The notes: a model not told the origin generated them from the sequence alone. Positions 41,376 through 52,499 are shown, counted from the first letter of the stretch. The stretch: DNA of 64,000 nucleotides from Clostridia bacterium (GCA_017456555.1 JAFTJF010000012.1:1-64000), one strand, 5' to 3'. Numbers and translations: made by a program.

Positions 41376-43229
41376 ATGGCTCAAGAAAATGGAAATATAG
41401 ATGATATTATTGAACAAATTGTTTGTACATCATTGCTTGGAGATAAAGAATATCAAAATACAGAAGATAAATCTAAAAGAAGATTATTACGAGATAAAAG
41501 TAAAGCAGAAATTATAATGAATATAGATATAATTTCTAAAAGTATAAAAAAAGAGTTACCTAGAGAACTTGAGACGTTAGGAAATGTTGAATATTTAGTA
41601 GCGACACAAATGCTTAATCAAATTGAAAGAAATAATTCAACACCGATTACTCAGATTAAAATAAATGATGAACAAATATTAGAAGATATATATTCTAGAA
41701 ATAATAGAAACCATGATTTTAATGAGAAACTTATGGAGGAAAATCTAAATCTTTATATGGGTTCAGAAAATGGTGATGAAAAATTAAATAATGAAAAATA
41801 TATAGATGGTTTAAATAATAAAATTTCAAACACTAGAAGTAGTATTTTCGAAAATGGCGGAAATCTTAATGCAACGAGTGAACAAAAAAGAGATGCTGTT
41901 ATGATGATTGGTAGTAAGAAATTCATTAATTACTTGAAACAAGGTAAAAGTTATCAAGATTTAGATACAATTGATGCTTGTGAATTAATTGGTGTGATAG
42001 AAGCTTTAAAAAGAAATGGAGACTTAGAAAGTGCTAATAATTTAATTAACAAATTTCAAATACCAGAAGAAAAATTATCTGAGAAAAGTGGTATTACTGT
42101 TAATAATAAAGGTGTTGAAACAACTGAACAATTAGAAGAACAAAATAGAATTGCCGATATGAGTGCGGACATAAAATTTATGTTTGAAGAATTTCCTAAA
42201 ATGTCACCGAGCGAAAGAAAAGAACAATTTAGCAAAAAGATTGAAGAGTTAAAGAATGATTCATTAGGTATTGATTCTATTCTATATTTTATTAGTCAAG
42301 AGGCTAATAAAGATATAATGAAGCATCCAGAGTTTGGTGAATTAATACAACATTTAAGTAACGAACTTGTAAACCCAAATTCAATTTTAGAAATAGATGG
42401 TTATACTATGTTATATACTATACAAGGATTAGTAAATTTAGAAAAAAATGGAATAAAAGGGGGAAAAACTTTATTAGAAAGTTTTAACTCAAGATTAGAT
42501 GAAAAACATAAAATTACACAAGAAATGATAGATTTACCACTAAATGACCGTAATGTATTTCACCAATATAGTCAAATTTTTTACGAAGCCACAAGAGCTT
42601 TGCAAGGTGATAATGCTTTAGATAATTTTATGATTGAAATTAAAGAGAGAATAGAAAGAGGAAAAAGTGTTACAGAGAATGAAGAAAAGGCTTCTAAATC
42701 TATAAATACAAACACACAAAATAAAATTTGTGTTTCTCCAGTGTTTGTAGAAGAAACATTGCAAAATTTATTCGAAGAAAGGCCTGAGTGTAAATTAGAA
42801 TCTTGTCACACTTTAGCAAGAAAACTTATAATTAATGCAAATGAAGAGGAAAAAGAACTTACAATACAAGCGGCACTAGCTTATTTTGAAAAGCAAGAAT
42901 ATGAAGGTAAAAATAAATACTCTGAAAAAATGACAAGAGTTGGATTTTATAAAACTATTATAGAATCTGGAGTTGAAAATCCTGCAATCTTTGAAAAAAT
43001 GAAAGAAAAAGATTCAGAGGCATTATTAATGGCTGCTAATTTGGTTAAAAAACAAAATGAAAGTGAAAGAAAAGATTTTGCAGAAAAAATTATTGAGCAA
43101 CTTGAGAATGATGATAAAGAAAAGAATAGTGATTCTAAAATTTTTTCAGCATCAGATGTTGATATAGGTGAACTAGCTGAAAAAATAGGACAAAAAGGAT
43201 TAACAGAGTACGATGATGAATCACGTTAA
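41376..43229 (+). CDS. Large hydrophilic alpha-helical protein, unassigned (1 of 5)
   Basis: I do not recognise this 617-residue protein. It has no signal peptide or membrane helix and is rich in Glu, Lys, Asn and Ile. The pattern suggests an all-helical cytosolic protein with a less ordered acidic stretch near 440-460. No enzymatic motif is visible. GGAGA precedes the ATG, and it follows murG by 27 bases, so it is probably the last gene of the murE transcript. It resembles in style the products at 45788, 48725, 52788 and 55312 but lacks the aromatic-basic patch found in those four. Confidence 0.75.
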   Translation: MAQENGNIDDIIEQIVCTSLLGDKEYQNTEDKSKRRLLRDKSKAEIIMNIDIISKSIKKELPRELETLGNVEYLVATQMLNQIERNNSTPITQIKINDEQILEDIYSRNNRNHDFNEKLMEENLNLYMGSENGDEKLNNEKYIDGLNNKISNTRSSIFENGGNLNATSEQKRDAVMMIGSKKFINYLKQGKSYQDLDTIDACELIGVIEALKRNGDLESANNLINKFQIPEEKLSEKSGITVNNKGVETTEQLEEQNRIADMSADIKFMFEEFPKMSPSERKEQFSKKIEELKNDSLGIDSILYFISQEANKDIMKHPEFGELIQHLSNELVNPNSILEIDGYTMLYTIQGLVNLEKNGIKGGKTLLESFNSRLDEKHKITQEMIDLPLNDRNVFHQYSQIFYEATRALQGDNALDNFMIEIKERIERGKSVTENEEKASKSINTNTQNKICVSPVFVEETLQNLFEERPECKLESCHTLARKLIINANEEEKELTIQAALAYFEKQEYEGKNKYSEKMTRVGFYKTIIESGVENPAIFEKMKEKDSEALLMAANLVKKQNESERKDFAEKIIEQLENDDKEKNSDSKIFSASDVDIGELAEKIGQKGLTEYDDESR

Positions 43230-43241
43230 TAATTAGGTAAG

Positions 43242-43277
43242 AATACATCTTAAACAAATGGTTTGGGATGTATTTTT
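43242..43277 (+). terminator. Terminator of the murE operon
   Basis: Stem of 14 pairs including two G-T pairs (43242-43255 with 43261-43274), then TTTTTT. Confidence 0.85.
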
Positions 43278-43298
43278 TACATATATATAAGAAGGGAC

Positions 43299-43327
43299 TT
43301 GCAAAAAGTATAATAATGATTTAAAAT
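43299..43327 (+). promoter_or_regulatory. topA promoter
   Basis: TTGCAA (43299-43304), 17-base spacer, TAAAAT (43322-43327), the same hexamer pair as at mraZ and tuf. Confidence 0.75.
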
Positions 43328-43363
43328 ACATACGTAATAAAAAATCTTTAGGGGAGAAAATAA

Positions 43364-45487
43364 ATGATTGATAAATTAGTTATAGTGGAGTCGCCTGCTA
43401 AAGCAAATACAATTAAAAAATTCCTTGGCGGAAAAAGTAAAGTAGTTGCTTCAATGGGACATATAAGGGATTTACCAAAATCAAAAATGGGTATCAATAT
43501 CGAAAATGATTTTGAACCTGAGTATATCAATATACGTGGAAAAGCTAGTTTAATTAATTCTTTAAAGAAAGACGCAAAAGATGCAAAAAAAGTTTATCTT
43601 GCAACTGACCCTGATCGTGAAGGAGAAGCAATTGCATGGCATTTAGCATATATTTTAGGAATAGATCCTGAAAGTGTATGTAGAGTAACTTTTAATGAAA
43701 TAACAAAAGATGCAGTAAAAAATGGAATTAATAATCCAAGAAAAATAGATTTAAATTTAACTGATGCGCAACAAGCAAGACGTGTATTAGATAGAATAGT
43801 TGGTTACAAAATAAGTCCAGTATTATGGAAAAAAGTAAAAAGAGGTTTATCAGCAGGTAGAGTTCAATCTGTTGCTGTTAAATTAATAGTAGATAGAGAA
43901 GAGGAAATTGAAAAATTTATTCCAGAAGAATATTGGAATATCAATTTAATGGTTTCTGATAAAAAAACAAAATTTAACTGTAAATTTGTCGGAAAAAATG
44001 GAGAAAAAGTAGAACTTCATTCTAAAGAAGAAGTTGATACAATATTAGCAGATTTAGAAAAAGCAAAATATAAAGTTGTAGATGTAAAAAAAGGAGAAAG
44101 AAAAAGAAATCCAGCACCACCATTTACAACAAGTACTCTTCAACAAGATGCTTCTAGAAAATTAAATTTTGCATTAAAGAAAACAATGTCTGTAGCTCAA
44201 ACATTATATGAAGGTGTTAAGTTACCAGAAATAGGAGATACAGGTCTAATAACATATATGAGAACTGATTCTACAAGAATTTCAGATGAGGCAAGAAGAG
44301 CAGCCAAAGAACATATAGTAAATACTTATGGTGAAAGCTATTATGAGAATAGATTTTATAAAACAAAATCAGAAGCACAAGATGCACACGAGGCAATAAG
44401 ACCATCTCATGTGGAATTAACGCCTGAATCAATAAAAGATAGTTTAACTCCAGATCAATATAAATTATATAGATTAATATATAATAGATTTATGGCAAGT
44501 CAAATGGCTTCAGCTGTATATGATACAGTAACAGTTTCAATTGATGGAAATGAATATAACTTTAAAGCAAATGGTCAAACTATGAAATTTAAAGGATACA
44601 TGACTCTATATGTTGAAAATGAAGAAAAAGAAGAGTTTGAAAAAATTCCAGAATTAGTAGTTGGAGAAGAAGTAAAAAAAGAAGAAATTGATGCAAAACA
44701 AAGTTTCACAGAACCACCTGCTAGATATACAGAAGCAAGTTTAGTTAAGACTTTAGAAGAAAAAGGAATTGGAAGACCAAGTACTTATGCGCCAACAATA
44801 ACAACAATATTAATGAGAAGATATATCGAAAAAATTCAAAAACAATTAATGCCAACAGATTTAGGAAGAGTTGTTAATAAGTTGTTGATTGAAAACTTTG
44901 GAGATGTAATAAATGTAGAATTTACAGCAAAGATAGAAGAAGAATTTGATAAAATAGCTGTAGGTGAAGAAAAATGGAAAAAAGTAATAAGAGAGTTTTA
45001 CACACCTTTTGGACAAACAGTGGAAAAAGTTGAGAAAGAATTAGAACATGTAACTCTTACTTATGAAGAATCAGACACTCCATGTGAAAAATGTGGAAGA
45101 ATGATGGTTATAAAATATGGAAGATTTGGAAAATTCTTAGCTTGTCCTGGGTATCCAGAATGTCAAAATGCAAAACCAATTATTGAAACAATTGAAGAAC
45201 CATGTCCTGTATGTGGTGGAACAGTGCAAATTAGAAAAACAAAGAAAAGACGTAATTACTATATTTGTGAAAAAAATGGTGGAATTGGTCAAGGATGTTA
45301 CTATATTTCTTGGAATAAACCAAAACCGGGTGAAAAATTTGTACCAAATAACGAAATAGATATGGAACTTTATGAACAAGATGAGAAAAAGGCTGCAAAA
45401 AAATCAACAAAGAAAACAACTACAAAAAAAGCAGCAACTAAAAAATCAGCTGCAAAGAAAGCGACAACAAAAAAGAAAACTAAATAA
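43364..45487 (+). CDS. topA: DNA topoisomerase I (type IA)
   Basis: Relaxes negative supercoils. The 707 residues have the Toprim domain (VIVESPAKANTIKKFLGG, then the TDPDREGEA acidic motif), the active-site Tyr298 in ITYMRTDSTRIS, the core gate domains, and two C-terminal zinc ribbons (CEKCG...CPGYPEC and CPVCGG...C). The tail is a Lys/Ala/Thr-rich low-complexity stretch likely to bind DNA. GGGGAG precedes the ATG. It is a single-gene unit. Confidence 0.97.
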   Translation: MIDKLVIVESPAKANTIKKFLGGKSKVVASMGHIRDLPKSKMGINIENDFEPEYINIRGKASLINSLKKDAKDAKKVYLATDPDREGEAIAWHLAYILGIDPESVCRVTFNEITKDAVKNGINNPRKIDLNLTDAQQARRVLDRIVGYKISPVLWKKVKRGLSAGRVQSVAVKLIVDREEEIEKFIPEEYWNINLMVSDKKTKFNCKFVGKNGEKVELHSKEEVDTILADLEKAKYKVVDVKKGERKRNPAPPFTTSTLQQDASRKLNFALKKTMSVAQTLYEGVKLPEIGDTGLITYMRTDSTRISDEARRAAKEHIVNTYGESYYENRFYKTKSEAQDAHEAIRPSHVELTPESIKDSLTPDQYKLYRLIYNRFMASQMASAVYDTVTVSIDGNEYNFKANGQTMKFKGYMTLYVENEEKEEFEKIPELVVGEEVKKEEIDAKQSFTEPPARYTEASLVKTLEEKGIGRPSTYAPTITTILMRRYIEKIQKQLMPTDLGRVVNKLLIENFGDVINVEFTAKIEEEFDKIAVGEEKWKKVIREFYTPFGQTVEKVEKELEHVTLTYEESDTPCEKCGRMMVIKYGRFGKFLACPGYPECQNAKPIIETIEEPCPVCGGTVQIRKTKKRRNYYICEKNGGIGQGCYYISWNKPKPGEKFVPNNEIDMELYEQDEKKAAKKSTKKTTTKKAATKKSAAKKATTKKKTK

Positions 45488-45520
45488 TGAAAAAAAGTTT
45501 AGTTAAATATGAAAATCAAT

Positions 45521-45574
45521 AAAAGAGTATATATTAAGTAAGAATTAATAAACTTGGTGTATGCTCTTTTTTTC
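45521..45574 (+). terminator. topA terminator
   Basis: Long stem of about 19 pairs with several G-T pairs (45521-45539 with 45552-45570), followed by T residues. Confidence 0.85.
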
Positions 45575-45722
45575 AATTTAATAATTAAATATTGAGTGGG
45601 GGAATTTGCACGAAAAATAAAATTTTATCTAAAGATAAATTTTATAGAAAAAAGAAAATATAGGGAAATAAAAGGAACAGAAAATTTAAAGAAAATGCAC
45701 GAAAAATGTAATCTTTTTGTAA

Positions 45723-45751
45723 TTGCAAATTGAGTTGTATATATCTATAAT
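45723..45751 (+). promoter_or_regulatory. Promoter of the second hydrophilic gene
   Basis: TTGCAA (45723-45728), 17-base spacer, TATAAT (45746-45751). Confidence 0.75.
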
Positions 45752-45787
45752 AAAATTATTAAATTATAAGTATATGGTGGGGAAATT

Positions 45788-48706
45788 ATGCCTGAAAACA
45801 CAAATGAGCAAATAGAAAATGAAAAAGTAGAAACACAAGAAGAAGCTGATAGAAAAAAAAGAACTGAAAAAAGAGATCAAAGTACGCTTGTTACAGAGGC
45901 CGAACATACAAACCTTGGAGAAGATAGTGGGAACTTTTTTGAAAATCGTGTTTTTGATGTTGAAGAATTATTAAATACTGGAACAGAAGATGAAATTCAA
46001 AAATTAAATAGATTGAAAGAATATGGAGTAACAGACGAAATGATTATATCGATTTATAAAGATATGTCAGGACATGTTACTACAAAAACTGCTGCGCTAG
46101 ATACATTATCTACAATTTTTGATAGACTTGTTATATATATATCAAAATTACCAAATGGGATTGTTATTAATCCAGAAACAGGTGAAATTGATTTGAAAGC
46201 AAGTATTAATCAGAGGTATGAGCTTGGAATATATTCGGATAGTAATGAATTTGTCCACTCGGCAGATTTACCAGAAGATTTTTGGCATAATCTTTCGGAT
46301 AATATTGTAAAGGAATTTTTGGATACTTCTAAAGACAAAATGAATGCCGAGTCATATAATGAATTTGTAGATTATATGTTTTTGATGGAGAACTTTAATG
46401 ATGAACATCTTAAAGAAGAAATGGCAGAAAACATTGATGATTCACTTGATAAAAGTATTGAAGACTTAAAGGTTTCTGACGAATTAAAATATGCTGCAAT
46501 GAGAATAAGAGAAAACATAGAAAATAGTGAATATGAGAAAGATCCTGATTTATATGAAATTACATCTTTAGAACTTGAACACGCTAAAGCAAAAGAACCA
46601 ACTAAAAGTATATTGAAATCAGAAATAGATGATTTTTATAAAAATCATCCGAGCTATGAAGGAAAAGTCAAAATAAATCATAATAAACAAGGTAAAACTG
46701 TACTGAATGGACAACTAAATGGATTGAGTAAGTTCGAAAATTTTAAAAATTTATACAAATTTGAGTCTATAGTTTATCAGTTAGACAGAATTGCAGATTT
46801 AACTCCAGAACAATTTGAAAAATTAGATCTCAAAGACAAACAAGTAATAACGATGGCATTGTTTAAAGGATATTCGTTTGATAGAAACGCGGATTATAAA
46901 TTATTAGCTGATGCCTGCGGAGAAAAAATAAAAATACTTTTTCCAAATTTAGATATAGACAAAAAAAATCAGAAAGCTAACAGAGTTGAACTTGCAAATA
47001 TTGCCAGAGATATATTAGAAATTCCTGTTGAAGGAGAAGAGTTATCGTTTAAAGGCTTTTATGACTTTAATAATGATAAAATGGAACTTGCGACAGATGC
47101 TTATTTAAGAAAAAATAAAGAGTCATATAGAAATAAAGCATTTGACTTGCAAGATGCTAATCTTACCGCTTCACATATTTCAGCAGTAGATAATTTTTTT
47201 GCTGGAACTGGAATTGAATTGGATGAAAATATTCAGCAAAGATATGACTTTTTATATAAATCATACACTGTTAACTCATGGTTAGAAGATAAAGATAAAG
47301 CTATAAGACTAAGATATATGTCAATACAATCAATGAAAGAAAATTATCAAAGATCTCCAGAAACTGATTATACTAGAAAAAGAATTGCTGAATTGGAAAA
47401 AGATGAAAAAGAATTTTGGGAAAAATATGGTGAAGATTTCATAAGGAAGAATGGTGATCCAAAAGAATGGTCAGAAAAAAAGAAAAAGTATAACATAGCT
47501 GAATATAATCATTATAAAAATAATAAAGTTTTAGCGGGAATAACGAAATACTATACTAGAGATATGATAGACTTTCAACAAGGTCTTACATATGAAAAGA
47601 TGGATCCTGAGGAAAAAAAAGCTTATATAAGGAACTCTTTAGCAATTTATAGTATGGTAAAGGATGAAGGTAATGATAAAAACTCAATACTTGCCAAAAC
47701 AGTTCTTAGAAGATTTGAGTTGATGAATACTGATGATAAAAAATTTGTTACACTTGATGAAAATGGAAAAGCTATCATTAATGAAGAATTAATTTTTGAA
47801 GAGTATAAAATGCACTCATCTAAACAACATGAGTGGACTAGCTTTGAAGAATTACTTCAAGCATCAGAACAAAAAAAAGAAAAATATGTTGTTAAAAATT
47901 TAGCAGAAATTTGTGAACAAACAAAACTACAAAAGATTGGTTCAAAGCAAGATTTAGATAGAGCATTTGATAGAATCAATAGTACAAAAATAAAAATAAA
48001 GGAAGAAAGATTAAAAGCCGAAAATGAAAAGAAACTTACAAATGGAGATTTAGATTCTGCAATTAAAGCTGGAAAAGTTCCTGTTGAACAGTTAGATGCT
48101 TCGGCTGTGAGAGATGCACAAGAAAATGCTAAGAAAAAAGAAGTAAAAACTAGAGAAGAAGCAGAAGAGGGGAAAAAAGAAAATCCGGATAAAAGTACTG
48201 ATGGAGAAGAAAATAAGAAAAAAGATGAGGAAGAATCAATTAATAATCCAAATGGAAGTGATGCCAATATAAATAGTATAAAAGAACTAATCAATGCAGA
48301 AGAACAAGAACAAAACGGACAATTAGTTGATACAAGAAGATTTGGTCTTTTTGGTAGAATTAAACAAATATTTGGAAAAATAAGAGATTTCTTGATTGGA
48401 AGACGTACAGCAAATCAAGAGCCTAGTCGAAAAACAGAAAATGTAAAAAAAGAAAATAAAAAGAAAAATGAAAATTCAAAAGATACAAAACAAGATAAAA
48501 GGATTAATCAAGAACAAACAATGAATGATAATGATCGAATTAATGGACCAAAAGATTTTAACGCAAGAATCAAAGAAGGAGTTTCTCAACCGATAGTTCC
48601 TCAAATAGGGCAATCAAATGATTCTGCACAATCTAGTCATTCGGAAAATCAAGTTGGACAACAAGAAGGTGTATTGAAAAATGATGAAGAACCTGAAATT
48701 GAATAA
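45788..48706 (+). CDS. Very large hydrophilic protein with amphipathic aromatic-basic patch, unassigned (2 of 5)
   Basis: A 972-residue cytosolic-type protein without known motifs. Residues about 45-700 look helical and folded; 760-850 and 875-972 are low-complexity (Lys/Glu/Asn). Between them, at about 852-873, is a short segment rich in Phe, Ile, Lys and Arg (FGLFGRIKQIFGKIRDFL) that would form an amphipathic, positively charged helix fit for membrane or nucleic acid contact. GGTGGGG precedes the ATG. It has its own promoter and is followed after 18 bases by the next hydrophilic gene. Confidence 0.75.
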   Translation: MPENTNEQIENEKVETQEEADRKKRTEKRDQSTLVTEAEHTNLGEDSGNFFENRVFDVEELLNTGTEDEIQKLNRLKEYGVTDEMIISIYKDMSGHVTTKTAALDTLSTIFDRLVIYISKLPNGIVINPETGEIDLKASINQRYELGIYSDSNEFVHSADLPEDFWHNLSDNIVKEFLDTSKDKMNAESYNEFVDYMFLMENFNDEHLKEEMAENIDDSLDKSIEDLKVSDELKYAAMRIRENIENSEYEKDPDLYEITSLELEHAKAKEPTKSILKSEIDDFYKNHPSYEGKVKINHNKQGKTVLNGQLNGLSKFENFKNLYKFESIVYQLDRIADLTPEQFEKLDLKDKQVITMALFKGYSFDRNADYKLLADACGEKIKILFPNLDIDKKNQKANRVELANIARDILEIPVEGEELSFKGFYDFNNDKMELATDAYLRKNKESYRNKAFDLQDANLTASHISAVDNFFAGTGIELDENIQQRYDFLYKSYTVNSWLEDKDKAIRLRYMSIQSMKENYQRSPETDYTRKRIAELEKDEKEFWEKYGEDFIRKNGDPKEWSEKKKKYNIAEYNHYKNNKVLAGITKYYTRDMIDFQQGLTYEKMDPEEKKAYIRNSLAIYSMVKDEGNDKNSILAKTVLRRFELMNTDDKKFVTLDENGKAIINEELIFEEYKMHSSKQHEWTSFEELLQASEQKKEKYVVKNLAEICEQTKLQKIGSKQDLDRAFDRINSTKIKIKEERLKAENEKKLTNGDLDSAIKAGKVPVEQLDASAVRDAQENAKKKEVKTREEAEEGKKENPDKSTDGEENKKKDEEESINNPNGSDANINSIKELINAEEQEQNGQLVDTRRFGLFGRIKQIFGKIRDFLIGRRTANQEPSRKTENVKKENKKKNENSKDTKQDKRINQEQTMNDNDRINGPKDFNARIKEGVSQPIVPQIGQSNDSAQSSHSENQVGQQEGVLKNDEEPEIE

Positions 48707-48724
48707 TAATGATAAGGAAAATAT

Positions 48725-51046
48725 ATGAATAATAAATCAATTATTGATGCGGAAATGGACTCTTTTTTTGAGCTTGATGATAAAAGAGCTATGGTAGGCA
48801 GAATTTATGCAGATAAAGTAATAAAGCTAGAAGAAGAAATTCTACAGACAGCTCATGGAAAGAGAATAAGAGCATTTGAAAAATTAGGAATAGGTTTAAA
48901 TTTAGAAGATATAATTGAAAAATATATAGAAATTTCTGGAATTCAAACTGATGAAGTTGGTAATGTTGTTTTAGAACAGCAAACTTTAAATGAAGTTTAC
49001 CAAGAGAATTTAGGAGTTATAAGTAAACAATTAGGATATGATGTTTCTGCTTTAAATATTCAGCAATTAAATAAAGTTATAAATAGAGTAGATCATGCAT
49101 CAAGAATTGAGGAATTCGGAAAAATTGAACAAGCAAATATTTCGGAAATTGAAAAAGACAAGAAGATTCCAATAGAAATCATTATGGATATAAAATTTAA
49201 TGAATTGTCAGAACTTCGTAATTCTCTTGGAATAAAAAATGATGGTTCCATTATGAGAACAAATGATTTACGTAATTTGCTTTTAGCAACAATAGGTCCT
49301 CAAGAAGTTGTAGATAAATATATTGAAAAATATGAAAATGATACAATAAATACATTCTTAGAAAATGAAGCAGATGTAAATATCATAGAAAATTTAGTTA
49401 GATTACAAAATCGTATAAATTCAGGAGAAAAAATTGATGAAAGTGTGGAACAAGAAGAGTTCATTAATAATTTAGAATTATATAAAGATTCTAAATATTT
49501 TTCAGAAATATGTGATGAAAGTGGAAAATTTAATCTTCATAAAGCTTTGGATTTTTATGAAAAATTTAAAAAGGTAAGAAACGAAAACGATATTTCTACT
49601 AAAACGAATGAATTTTTAAAAAAGGATGAACTTACAGAGGAAGATCATAGAGATTTTGCAACATTATTATTAAGATTAACTAAATCAAGTGATGAAGTGA
49701 CTATAAGAAATGCTATAAATGTTGCAAAGAATTTTGGAATAGATGTTTTAGATAAAAATGAAAATTTAGATACATCTAAAGTTGAAAATCTTTGTAGAGA
49801 CACATTTTGCAAAAATGCAGATATGAAGTTAATGCTAGAATGGGCAGATTTTACTGATAAATCAGCTTTGTTTCAATTGGATAGAATTAGAAATTCGATT
49901 AAAAGAGATGTGCTAGAAGCTCCAAAAAATGCAGATGAAGTAAATCAATATAAGGAAAATGCAAAGAAGAAAGAAAAAAGATTATGCAATAAAAAAGAAG
50001 CTGCAATATTTAAAGTATTAGATTCACCTAATGCATTAAATATAAAACATAATTATTATGCAAATGAGGAAAATGCAAAACAACTAATATTATTATTTTG
50101 CACTTTTAGACAAGAAGAAATTGTAGCAAATAAAAAAATAAGTAAAGATGAACATAATTTTAATGCAATGTCAATTAATACAGGAAGAGACCCAACGGCC
50201 AATTCTGCAATTGTACAAAGATATATAATGCAAAATAGACAATATTTTGAATCGTATTTAAATGAATATGGTGGTTTTGATGTTGATAAAGTAATGCAAC
50301 TAGTGGAAGAACATAAATTAGATATAAACAGAACTGCAAATCAAATGATTGCATATGAGCAAATAAAAAAGAGAACAGATAAAATCGAAGAAGAAGAAGT
50401 TGAGTACAAAAATAAAATAAAATTAATTAATAATAAAATAGTAGATGCAAGAGAATCTCAAAATGGCGATATAGATATTGATGAGATTTTTGAAGCTGCA
50501 AAAGGAATACCAGCAGAGTTGCTAACTACTGAGACATTAGAATTTTTAAAAAATGCAGATGAAAAAAGATTTCATAAAATATTTGATGTAGATAAGGCTG
50601 TACATACAGTGGGTCAAAATTCATGGGGATCGATATATTTTTCAGCAGCTAAATTTTTTGTAAAAGGTGCTGCTTTAACTAAAATGATATTAGATAAAGA
50701 AGCAAGAAAAAAATATATGACTAATATTAAAAAAACTGTTGGAGAAGTTTTGTCAAAAAAAGAAGATAATAAAGAAGGAGAAAATAAAACTTCGTCGAAT
50801 AAAAGAAAAGGTTTCTTCAGTAAAATATTCAAGAAAGACAAGACTGAATTGCTACCTGAAGGAAGTGATGTTCAAAAAGAGGAAAATAATTCAGAACATT
50901 GGAATAAAAACCAACAGGCATTTGATATAAATGAAAAACATCATGTGGATCATTTTAAATCATTGCAAGAAACTGAGGAAGCCAAAAAAGTAAAGGAAAG
51001 TAGACAACAAGAATTAGACGAGTCTGAGTCAGACAGAAATGTATAA
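48725..51046 (+). CDS. Large hydrophilic protein with amphipathic aromatic-basic patch, unassigned (3 of 5)
   Basis: A 773-residue protein of the same style as the one encoded before it: long helical body (about 1-680), then a short patch at about 696-707 (GFFSKIFKKDK) inside a charged, probably disordered C-terminus. No enzyme motif, signal peptide or membrane helix. AAGGAAA precedes the ATG, and the gene follows its neighbour by 18 bases, so the two are co-transcribed; trmFO follows only 12 bases downstream. Confidence 0.75.
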   Translation: MNNKSIIDAEMDSFFELDDKRAMVGRIYADKVIKLEEEILQTAHGKRIRAFEKLGIGLNLEDIIEKYIEISGIQTDEVGNVVLEQQTLNEVYQENLGVISKQLGYDVSALNIQQLNKVINRVDHASRIEEFGKIEQANISEIEKDKKIPIEIIMDIKFNELSELRNSLGIKNDGSIMRTNDLRNLLLATIGPQEVVDKYIEKYENDTINTFLENEADVNIIENLVRLQNRINSGEKIDESVEQEEFINNLELYKDSKYFSEICDESGKFNLHKALDFYEKFKKVRNENDISTKTNEFLKKDELTEEDHRDFATLLLRLTKSSDEVTIRNAINVAKNFGIDVLDKNENLDTSKVENLCRDTFCKNADMKLMLEWADFTDKSALFQLDRIRNSIKRDVLEAPKNADEVNQYKENAKKKEKRLCNKKEAAIFKVLDSPNALNIKHNYYANEENAKQLILLFCTFRQEEIVANKKISKDEHNFNAMSINTGRDPTANSAIVQRYIMQNRQYFESYLNEYGGFDVDKVMQLVEEHKLDINRTANQMIAYEQIKKRTDKIEEEEVEYKNKIKLINNKIVDARESQNGDIDIDEIFEAAKGIPAELLTTETLEFLKNADEKRFHKIFDVDKAVHTVGQNSWGSIYFSAAKFFVKGAALTKMILDKEARKKYMTNIKKTVGEVLSKKEDNKEGENKTSSNKRKGFFSKIFKKDKTELLPEGSDVQKEENNSEHWNKNQQAFDINEKHHVDHFKSLQETEEAKKVKESRQQELDESESDRNV

Positions 51047-51058
51047 TAGAGGATGTAT

Positions 51059-52441
51059 ATGAAAGAAATAATAGTAATAGGAGCAGGACTTGCTGGAAGT
51101 GAAGCTGCACTACAAATAGCAAAAAGAAAAATTAAAGTAAAATTATATGAAATGAAACCAGCAAAGTTTTCAGACGCTCATTCAAATGAAAATTTTGCTG
51201 AAATTGTTTGTAGTAATTCTTTTAAATCAAATTTACTTACAAATGCATGTGGCTTATTAAAAGAAGAGTTAAGAATATTAGGAAGTGAACTAATTCCTAT
51301 AGCAGATTCAGTAAGTGTTCCGGCAGGTCAAGCACTTGCTGTTGATAGGGAAAAGTTTGCAGAGGAAGTAACGAAAAGAATAAATGAAAATGAATATATT
51401 GAAGTTATAAGAGAAGAAGTTACTGAAATCCCAGAAGATGCAATTGCAATTATAGCAACTGGACCATTAACATCAGAAAAGCTTTCAGAAAAAATTGCTG
51501 AAATTACAGGTAATGACAAGTTATATTTTTATGATGCAGCAGCTCCAATAGTGGAAAAAGATTCAATAAATATGAATATTGCTTTTTATGGTGATAGATA
51601 CTCTCAAGAGAGAGGAAAAGAAGAATCTATAGAAGACTGGAAAGAAAGAACCAAAAATCAAGAAGGAAGTTATATAAATCTTCCTATGAATAAAGAAGAA
51701 TATGAAGCTTTTTATAATGAATTAGTGAATGCAGAAGTGGTAACACTACATGAATTTGAAAAAAGAGAAATTTTTGAAGGATGTATGCCAATTGAAATAA
51801 TGGCTAAAAGAGGTATAGATACTTTAAGGTTTGGTCCGTTAAAACCAGTTGGATTTACTGATCCTAGAACAGGAAGAAGACCTTATGCAGTTATTCAACT
51901 AAGACAAGATAATAAAGAAGGAAACATATATAATATAGTAGGTTTTCAAACTAATCTAAAATATGGTGAACAAAAAAGAGTTTTTTCTATGATACCTGGT
52001 TTAGAAGATGCCAACTTCATTAAATATGGTGTTATGCATAGAAATACATATATAAATTCACCAGAAGTTTTAGATAATACATATAATATGAAAGAAAATA
52101 GAAATATTTTCTTTGCAGGACAAATTACAGGAGTGGAAGGATATGTTGAATCTATATCATCTGGATTTGTTGCTGGAATAAATGCTGTAAAATTATTTGA
52201 ATTATATAAGGATACAGAAATTGATATATATAATAAATATAAAGAAAATAAAATTGTTTATAATAATGAAACAGTAATTGGAGCATTAGCTCAATACATA
52301 TCAATGCCAAATGATAATTTTCAACCAATGAATGCTAATTTTGGAATATTGCCATCATTAGAAGAAAAAATAAAAGATAAAAAAGAGAGATATAGCGTTC
52401 TTGCTGAAAGAAGTTTACAGAAAATAAAGAATCAGACTTGA
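51059..52441 (+). CDS. trmFO: Methylenetetrahydrofolate-tRNA-(uracil54-C5)-methyltransferase TrmFO
   Basis: Makes ribothymidine 54 in tRNA using methylenetetrahydrofolate and FAD. The FAD loop [16 protein letters not shown] opens the protein; [29 protein letters not shown], and [16 protein letters not shown] are family blocks. The start at 51059 (six bases after AGAGG) is preferred to the ATG at 51053, which abuts the RBS. Stop is TGA, showing the standard code. In most Firmicutes trmFO follows topA; here two large hydrophilic genes lie between them. Confidence 0.96.
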   Translation: MKEIIVIGAGLAGSEAALQIAKRKIKVKLYEMKPAKFSDAHSNENFAEIVCSNSFKSNLLTNACGLLKEELRILGSELIPIADSVSVPAGQALAVDREKFAEEVTKRINENEYIEVIREEVTEIPEDAIAIIATGPLTSEKLSEKIAEITGNDKLYFYDAAAPIVEKDSINMNIAFYGDRYSQERGKEESIEDWKERTKNQEGSYINLPMNKEEYEAFYNELVNAEVVTLHEFEKREIFEGCMPIEIMAKRGIDTLRFGPLKPVGFTDPRTGRRPYAVIQLRQDNKEGNIYNIVGFQTNLKYGEQKRVFSMIPGLEDANFIKYGVMHRNTYINSPEVLDNTYNMKENRNIFFAGQITGVEGYVESISSGFVAGINAVKLFELYKDTEIDIYNKYKENKIVYNNETVIGALAQYISMPNDNFQPMNANFGILPSLEEKIKDKKERYSVLAERSLQKIKNQT

Positions 52442-52499
52442 ATATATAGTAAAATGTGGAAATATTAGAAAAATATTTTAAAAAAATTATGTAAATCTA

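Larger units (their letters stand above)
45488..45787 (+). other. Intergenic region downstream of topA (300 bases)
   Basis: Contains the topA terminator, a direct repeat GCACGAAAAAT (45608-45618 and 45697-45707), and the promoter of the next gene (45723-45751). No gene is supported. Confidence 0.5.

Noticed and set aside
45367-45484. Lys/Ala/Thr repeat tail of TopA as a separate small gene or histone-like protein
   Set aside because: It is in frame with TopA without its own start, and such tails are usual on bacterial topoisomerase I.
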